Source: Actinomycetes bacterium (GTDB lineage Bacteria > Actinomycetota > Acidimicrobiia > Acidimicrobiales > RAAP-2). From it: a DNA stretch of 9,279 nucleotides. The stretch spans positions 1-9,279 of the forward strand of contig JAJZSX010000071.1 of the NCBI GenBank assembly GCA_021849435.1, written 5' to 3'. Under the pieces are notes generated by a model. The model searched no databases. It saw only the letters and a list, made by a program, of their open reading frames with translations, and was not told where the DNA came from. This document shows positions 6,641 through 9,279 of the stretch, piece after piece (the first letter of the stretch is position 1; every line of letters starts with the position of its first letter). A program made the position numbers and the translations under genes.

Positions 6641-7833
6641 GCGACATGACCCGCCGACTTCGTGCGGGGATGGTCGGCGGGGGAGTTGGCGCCAACATCG
6701 GCGTAGTGCATCGTTACGCGCTTCGCCTCGATGACCGCTACGAACTCGTCGCCGGCGTCTTCGGCCGCGACGTCGAGGCGGCGACGGCTTTCGCGCGTGG
6801 CCTTGGGCTCGATGACGACCGTATCTACACCGACTACGAGCACATGGTCGCAGCGGAGTGTGAGCGGGGCGACGGCGTCGAGGTCGTCGTCATCGCGACA
6901 CCCAACGACAGTCACTTCGTCATTGCCAAGGCCTTCCTCGAACGCGGTATCGCTGTACTGTGCGAGAAGCCTCTCACGACTGACAGCGCTTCATCGGCCG
7001 AATTGGTTCGCGTCGCCGACGCGAACGGCGCGATCCTCGCCGTGGCGCACGTCTACTCCGCGTACGCCATGGTGCGACAAGCGGCGAGGATGGTCCGAGA
7101 CGGCGAGATTGGCCCGGTTCGGTTCATCGACGTCGAGCACGCGTCGGGTTGGGCGTCGACGCTATTGGAGGCGACTGGTCACAAACAGGCTGCCTGGCGA
7201 ACCGACCCTGACGTTGCCGGTCGCCTCAGTGTCGTCGCGGACCTTGGTACCCACGCGTACCAACTCGCCCGATTCGTAGCCGGCTTAGAGGCGGATTCGG
7301 TGTCCGCCCAGTTTGACACGCTCGTTCCTGGGCGGCGGATCTTCGACAACGCGACTGTCCAGATGCGGTGGGTCGGTGCGATACCCGGTCGGCTGTGGGC
7401 CAGTATGGCCGCGACCGGTCATAGTCACGGCTTACGGATTCGCGTCTTCGGTGAGACGGGAAACGTGGAGTGGTCGCACCAGGATCCCGATCAGCTGATC
7501 GTTCAGGACGCTGACTGCCGGACGACGATCCTGAGCCAGGGCGTGCGCTCGCTCACCGACGATTCGAACCGACTAAGCCGGGTCGGCCTGGGGCACGCCG
7601 AAGGATTCATCGAGGCCTTCGCCAACCTCTACAGCGACCTCGCGGACGAACTGTTCGCTCGTCGCGACGGCGGGCCGAGCACCATCCGAGAACTCACTTT
7701 CCCTACTGGCGTTGACGGGCTGAAGGGTCTGCAGTTCATCGAAGCCGTTGGTGCGTCGGGCGACTCCGGTGGCGCCTGGGTTGCACTGCCTCGATCCGAC
7801 AAGGAGCACTCGTGCAACGATTCGCGCTCATAG
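6637..7833 (+). CDS. Gfo/Idh/MocA family oxidoreductase, long form (398 aa)
   Basis: Second long-form dehydrogenase. Residues 14-22 (GGGVGANIG) form the nucleotide-binding loop, followed by VVHRYALRLDDRYELVAGVFGRD, a pattern of a distinct 380-400-residue Gfo/Idh/MocA subgroup. VIATPNDSH (85-93) and LCEKPL with Lys111 come next, then the active-site segment ADLGTHAYQLARF with Asp202 and His206. The C-terminal sheet domain contains GLRIRVFGETGNVEW and GHAEGFIEAFANLY. All catalytic elements look intact. GAGGAG at 6627-6632 precedes ATG 6637, which overlaps the previous stop by four bases. Its 3' end overlaps the next gene by 22 bases, so the last seven residues (SCNDSRS region) are shared DNA. 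Substrate unknown; the subgroup often sits in sugar or inositol loci. Confidence 0.87.
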   Translation: MSDMTRRLRAGMVGGGVGANIGVVHRYALRLDDRYELVAGVFGRDVEAATAFARGLGLDDDRIYTDYEHMVAAECERGDGVEVVVIATPNDSHFVIAKAFLERGIAVLCEKPLTTDSASSAELVRVADANGAILAVAHVYSAYAMVRQAARMVRDGEIGPVRFIDVEHASGWASTLLEATGHKQAAWRTDPDVAGRLSVVADLGTHAYQLARFVAGLEADSVSAQFDTLVPGRRIFDNATVQMRWVGAIPGRLWASMAATGHSHGLRIRVFGETGNVEWSHQDPDQLIVQDADCRTTILSQGVRSLTDDSNRLSRVGLGHAEGFIEAFANLYSDLADELFARRDGGPSTIRELTFPTGVDGLKGLQFIEAVGASGDSGGAWVALPRSDKEHSCNDSRS

Positions 7834-8807
7834 GAGCCGGATTCATCGGCTCAGTCCACGCGCAGAACCTCCACGATAGCCAGGACGTTGACTGGCGTCT
7901 TGTCTATGACTCCGATCCGACTCGCGCCGCGGTACTCGCGACTCGATACGGCGTACAGGTCGCGGGTGAGGAAGCCGCGGTGTTCGATCGTGACGAGGTC
8001 GATGCGGTTCTGGTCGCGTCCTCGACCGACACGCACTCGCGGTATCTACGCGCAGCGGCCGATGCGGGGATCGCGGTGTTTTGTGAGAAGCCGATCGACG
8101 CGAGTTACGAGGACGCCGCGGCGACCGTCGACTACGTGCTCGAACGAACGTCGCGGGTGATGGTCGACTTCAATCGTCGGTTCGACCGCGATTACGCCGA
8201 ACTACGACGGATTGTCACTTGCGGTGAGATCGGGGACGTCGAGCTGGTTCAGATGTCCAGTCGAGGACCGACGATGCCGCCACTCGAGTACCTCGCGGTC
8301 TCGGGGGGACAGATGCGTGATCAGACGGTGCACTTCTTTGACTTGGCGCGTTGGCTCACGGGCCTCGATCCCGTCGACGTCTTTGTCAGGGGTTCGGCGT
8401 TGGTAGATCCTAGGATCCTCAAGTTTGGCGACGTGGACACCTCGATCGCGACGCTGTCGCTCGCCAACGGTGCTCTGGTCCAAATCGATAGCGTTCGGCG
8501 CACGGCTTACGGGTACGATGAGCGGATCGAGGTCTTCGGCTCTGGGGGCATGGCGCAGGCACGTCGTCGCCACGATGGCAACGTGTCGCGATACCACGGC
8601 CAACGGATCACCACCGACGGCATGCACGTCGGTTGGCTCGAGCGGGTGCGGCCAACCTACGCCGCAGCGCTGGCCGCCTTCGTCCGCTCACTCGCTGGTG
8701 AACAGTCCGAGACGCCTTCACTGCGCGATGCGCTGAAAGCCCAGGCGATTGCCGAGGCGGCCACCCAATCGTTGCAGCGTGGTCACCTAGAACGTATCCG
8801 GTATTGA
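7812..8807 (+). CDS. Gfo/Idh/MocA dehydrogenase, inositol 2-dehydrogenase (IolG)-like, copy 2
   Basis: A 331-residue dehydrogenase starting at GTG 7812, supported by AAGGAG at 7801-7806. Features: ALIGAGFIGSVH (5-16), CEKPID with Lys93, DFNRRFDRD (119-127) and GGQMRDQTVHFFDLARWL with Asp170 and His174, spaced as in the other IolG-like protein. The C-terminal half has DSVRRTAYGYDERIEVFGSGG, GMHVGWLERVRPTYAAALAAF and TPSLRDALKAQAIAEAATQSL, all strongly reminiscent of bacterial inositol 2-dehydrogenases. It differs widely from the IolG-like protein at 4160-5173, so the two are old paralogues rather than a recent duplication. Overlaps the upstream gene by 22 bases in another frame. Likely reaction: NAD-dependent oxidation of myo-inositol or another inositol isomer; sugar substrates are possible. 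Confidence 0.86.
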   Translation: MQRFALIGAGFIGSVHAQNLHDSQDVDWRLVYDSDPTRAAVLATRYGVQVAGEEAAVFDRDEVDAVLVASSTDTHSRYLRAAADAGIAVFCEKPIDASYEDAAATVDYVLERTSRVMVDFNRRFDRDYAELRRIVTCGEIGDVELVQMSSRGPTMPPLEYLAVSGGQMRDQTVHFFDLARWLTGLDPVDVFVRGSALVDPRILKFGDVDTSIATLSLANGALVQIDSVRRTAYGYDERIEVFGSGGMAQARRRHDGNVSRYHGQRITTDGMHVGWLERVRPTYAAALAAFVRSLAGEQSETPSLRDALKAQAIAEAATQSLQRGHLERIRY

Positions 8808-8821
8808 ACTGACGGTCGTGC

Positions 8822-9279
8822 ATGACCACGCCGAGGACGACGACCAGCACGACCGTGCCGAAGAGGACGACCACCACGACTACTCGGCCGAAGTCCACCA
8901 CTACCACCGCACCGGCTCCGACGAGTGTGGCGTTCAGTAGTTCGTACTCCGGATCGTTCACGGTGATCATCGTGAACAACAACTCCACGTCGGGGTCGGC
9001 GACGGTGACGTCACTGAACGGTACCGGCACCGACCTAGGCGCGAGCACGTTGAGCGCTTCGGGTCAGGTCCCTACGACCTCGACGAACGTGGGCTTCAGC
9101 TTCAGCTTCAATGGCAGCGGGAGTCTCTCGGGCTCGGGCGGCACATTGACCGTCGAGGTCGCGAGTTCGGCGGCGAACGTCCCCGACGGCGCAGGAACCG
9201 GGACGCTCAGTGGTGTGGCCAAGGTCACCGGGGGAACTGGCAAGTTCGCCGGGGCTACGGGTTCGCTGCGCTTCAGTGG
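8822..9279 (+). CDS. Thr/Pro-rich linker plus beta-rich secreted-type domain, 5' end apparently lost, runs off the window
   Basis: The frame is open from the stop at 8810-8812 to the window edge; the first Met is at 8822 (152 codons seen). Residues 1-32 are almost all Thr, Pro, Ser, Lys and Arg, with a twice-repeated PK(R/S)TTTT unit (about 14-19 and 23-28). A Gly/Ser/Thr-rich region follows with short beta-strand patterns and GTGTLSGVAKVTGGTGKFAGATGS, a motif common in secreted bacterial proteins with an allene-oxide-cyclase-like or similar beta-barrel. Codon use (third-position G/C) supports real coding. Such Thr-rich linkers normally follow a signal peptide or membrane anchor, yet none precedes it: the dehydrogenase stop is 14 bases upstream, and no good ribosome site is seen. 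It may be the tail of a broken gene, or a gene with an unrecognised start. It is unrelated in type to the sugar locus. Confidence 0.55.
   Translation, partial: MTTPRTTTSTTVPKRTTTTTTRPKSTTTTAPAPTSVAFSSSYSGSFTVIIVNNNSTSGSATVTSLNGTGTDLGASTLSASGQVPTTSTNVGFSFSFNGSGSLSGSGGTLTVEVASSAANVPDGAGTGTLSGVAKVTGGTGKFAGATGSLRFS

Noticed and set aside
8608..9048. Antisense frame with valine-rich stretches resembling membrane helices
   Set aside because: The valine runs are simply the complement of the ACC/ACG threonine codons on the + strand. The frame also covers the end of the dehydrogenase gene.
1..9279. CRISPR arrays, tRNA or rRNA genes, insertion sequences
   Set aside because: No regularly spaced repeats, no cloverleaf-like sequence and no transposase-like product were seen.

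Overview
The window (about 60% G+C by eye, strong G/C preference at third codon positions, GTG starts, tightly overlapping genes) looks like an actinobacterial chromosome. The Thr-rich secreted protein at the right edge is of a kind seen in Acidimicrobiia and relatives, but the class is a guess. Nearly everything lies on the + strand.

Layout: (1) positions 1-60 hold the last 19 codons of an upstream gene. (2) 227-3274 encodes a complete CUT2/ribose-type sugar or cyclitol ABC importer: a secreted binding protein, a permease and a single-domain ATPase. A large hairpin lies in the 184-base gap between binding protein and permease. (3) 3264-5173 holds a TIM-barrel protein of the inosose dehydratase / sugar phosphate isomerase superfamily, joined by a one-base stop/start overlap to an IolG-like Gfo/Idh/MocA dehydrogenase. 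(4) 5174-5425 is a non-coding gap with three dyad-symmetric elements, the last a hairpin with an 18-bp stem. (5) 5426-8807 holds three more Gfo/Idh/MocA dehydrogenases in overlapping order: two of about 400 residues and a second IolG-like one. (6) From 8822 to the right edge runs an incomplete frame encoding a Thr/Pro-rich linker and a Gly/Ser/Thr-rich beta domain. It has no export signal and looks like a gene that has lost its 5' end.

The genes read as an uptake-plus-oxidation locus. A polyol or sugar is bound outside the cell and imported. It is then oxidised at a ring hydroxyl by NAD(P)-dependent Gfo/Idh/MocA enzymes, and the keto product is dehydrated, isomerised or cleaved by the TIM-barrel enzyme. 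Two readings fit. One is inositol-isomer catabolism (IolG/IolE chemistry, with extra dehydrogenases for other stereoisomers). The other is a 3-keto-sugar route for a glycoside or anhydrosugar. The window has no IolB, IolC, IolD or IolJ, no kinase, no glycoside hydrolase and no regulator, so the substrate cannot be fixed from the sequence alone. The most notable points are the four non-identical dehydrogenases in one locus, the binding protein without a lipobox, the hairpins in the two long gaps, and the apparently beheaded secreted protein at the end.
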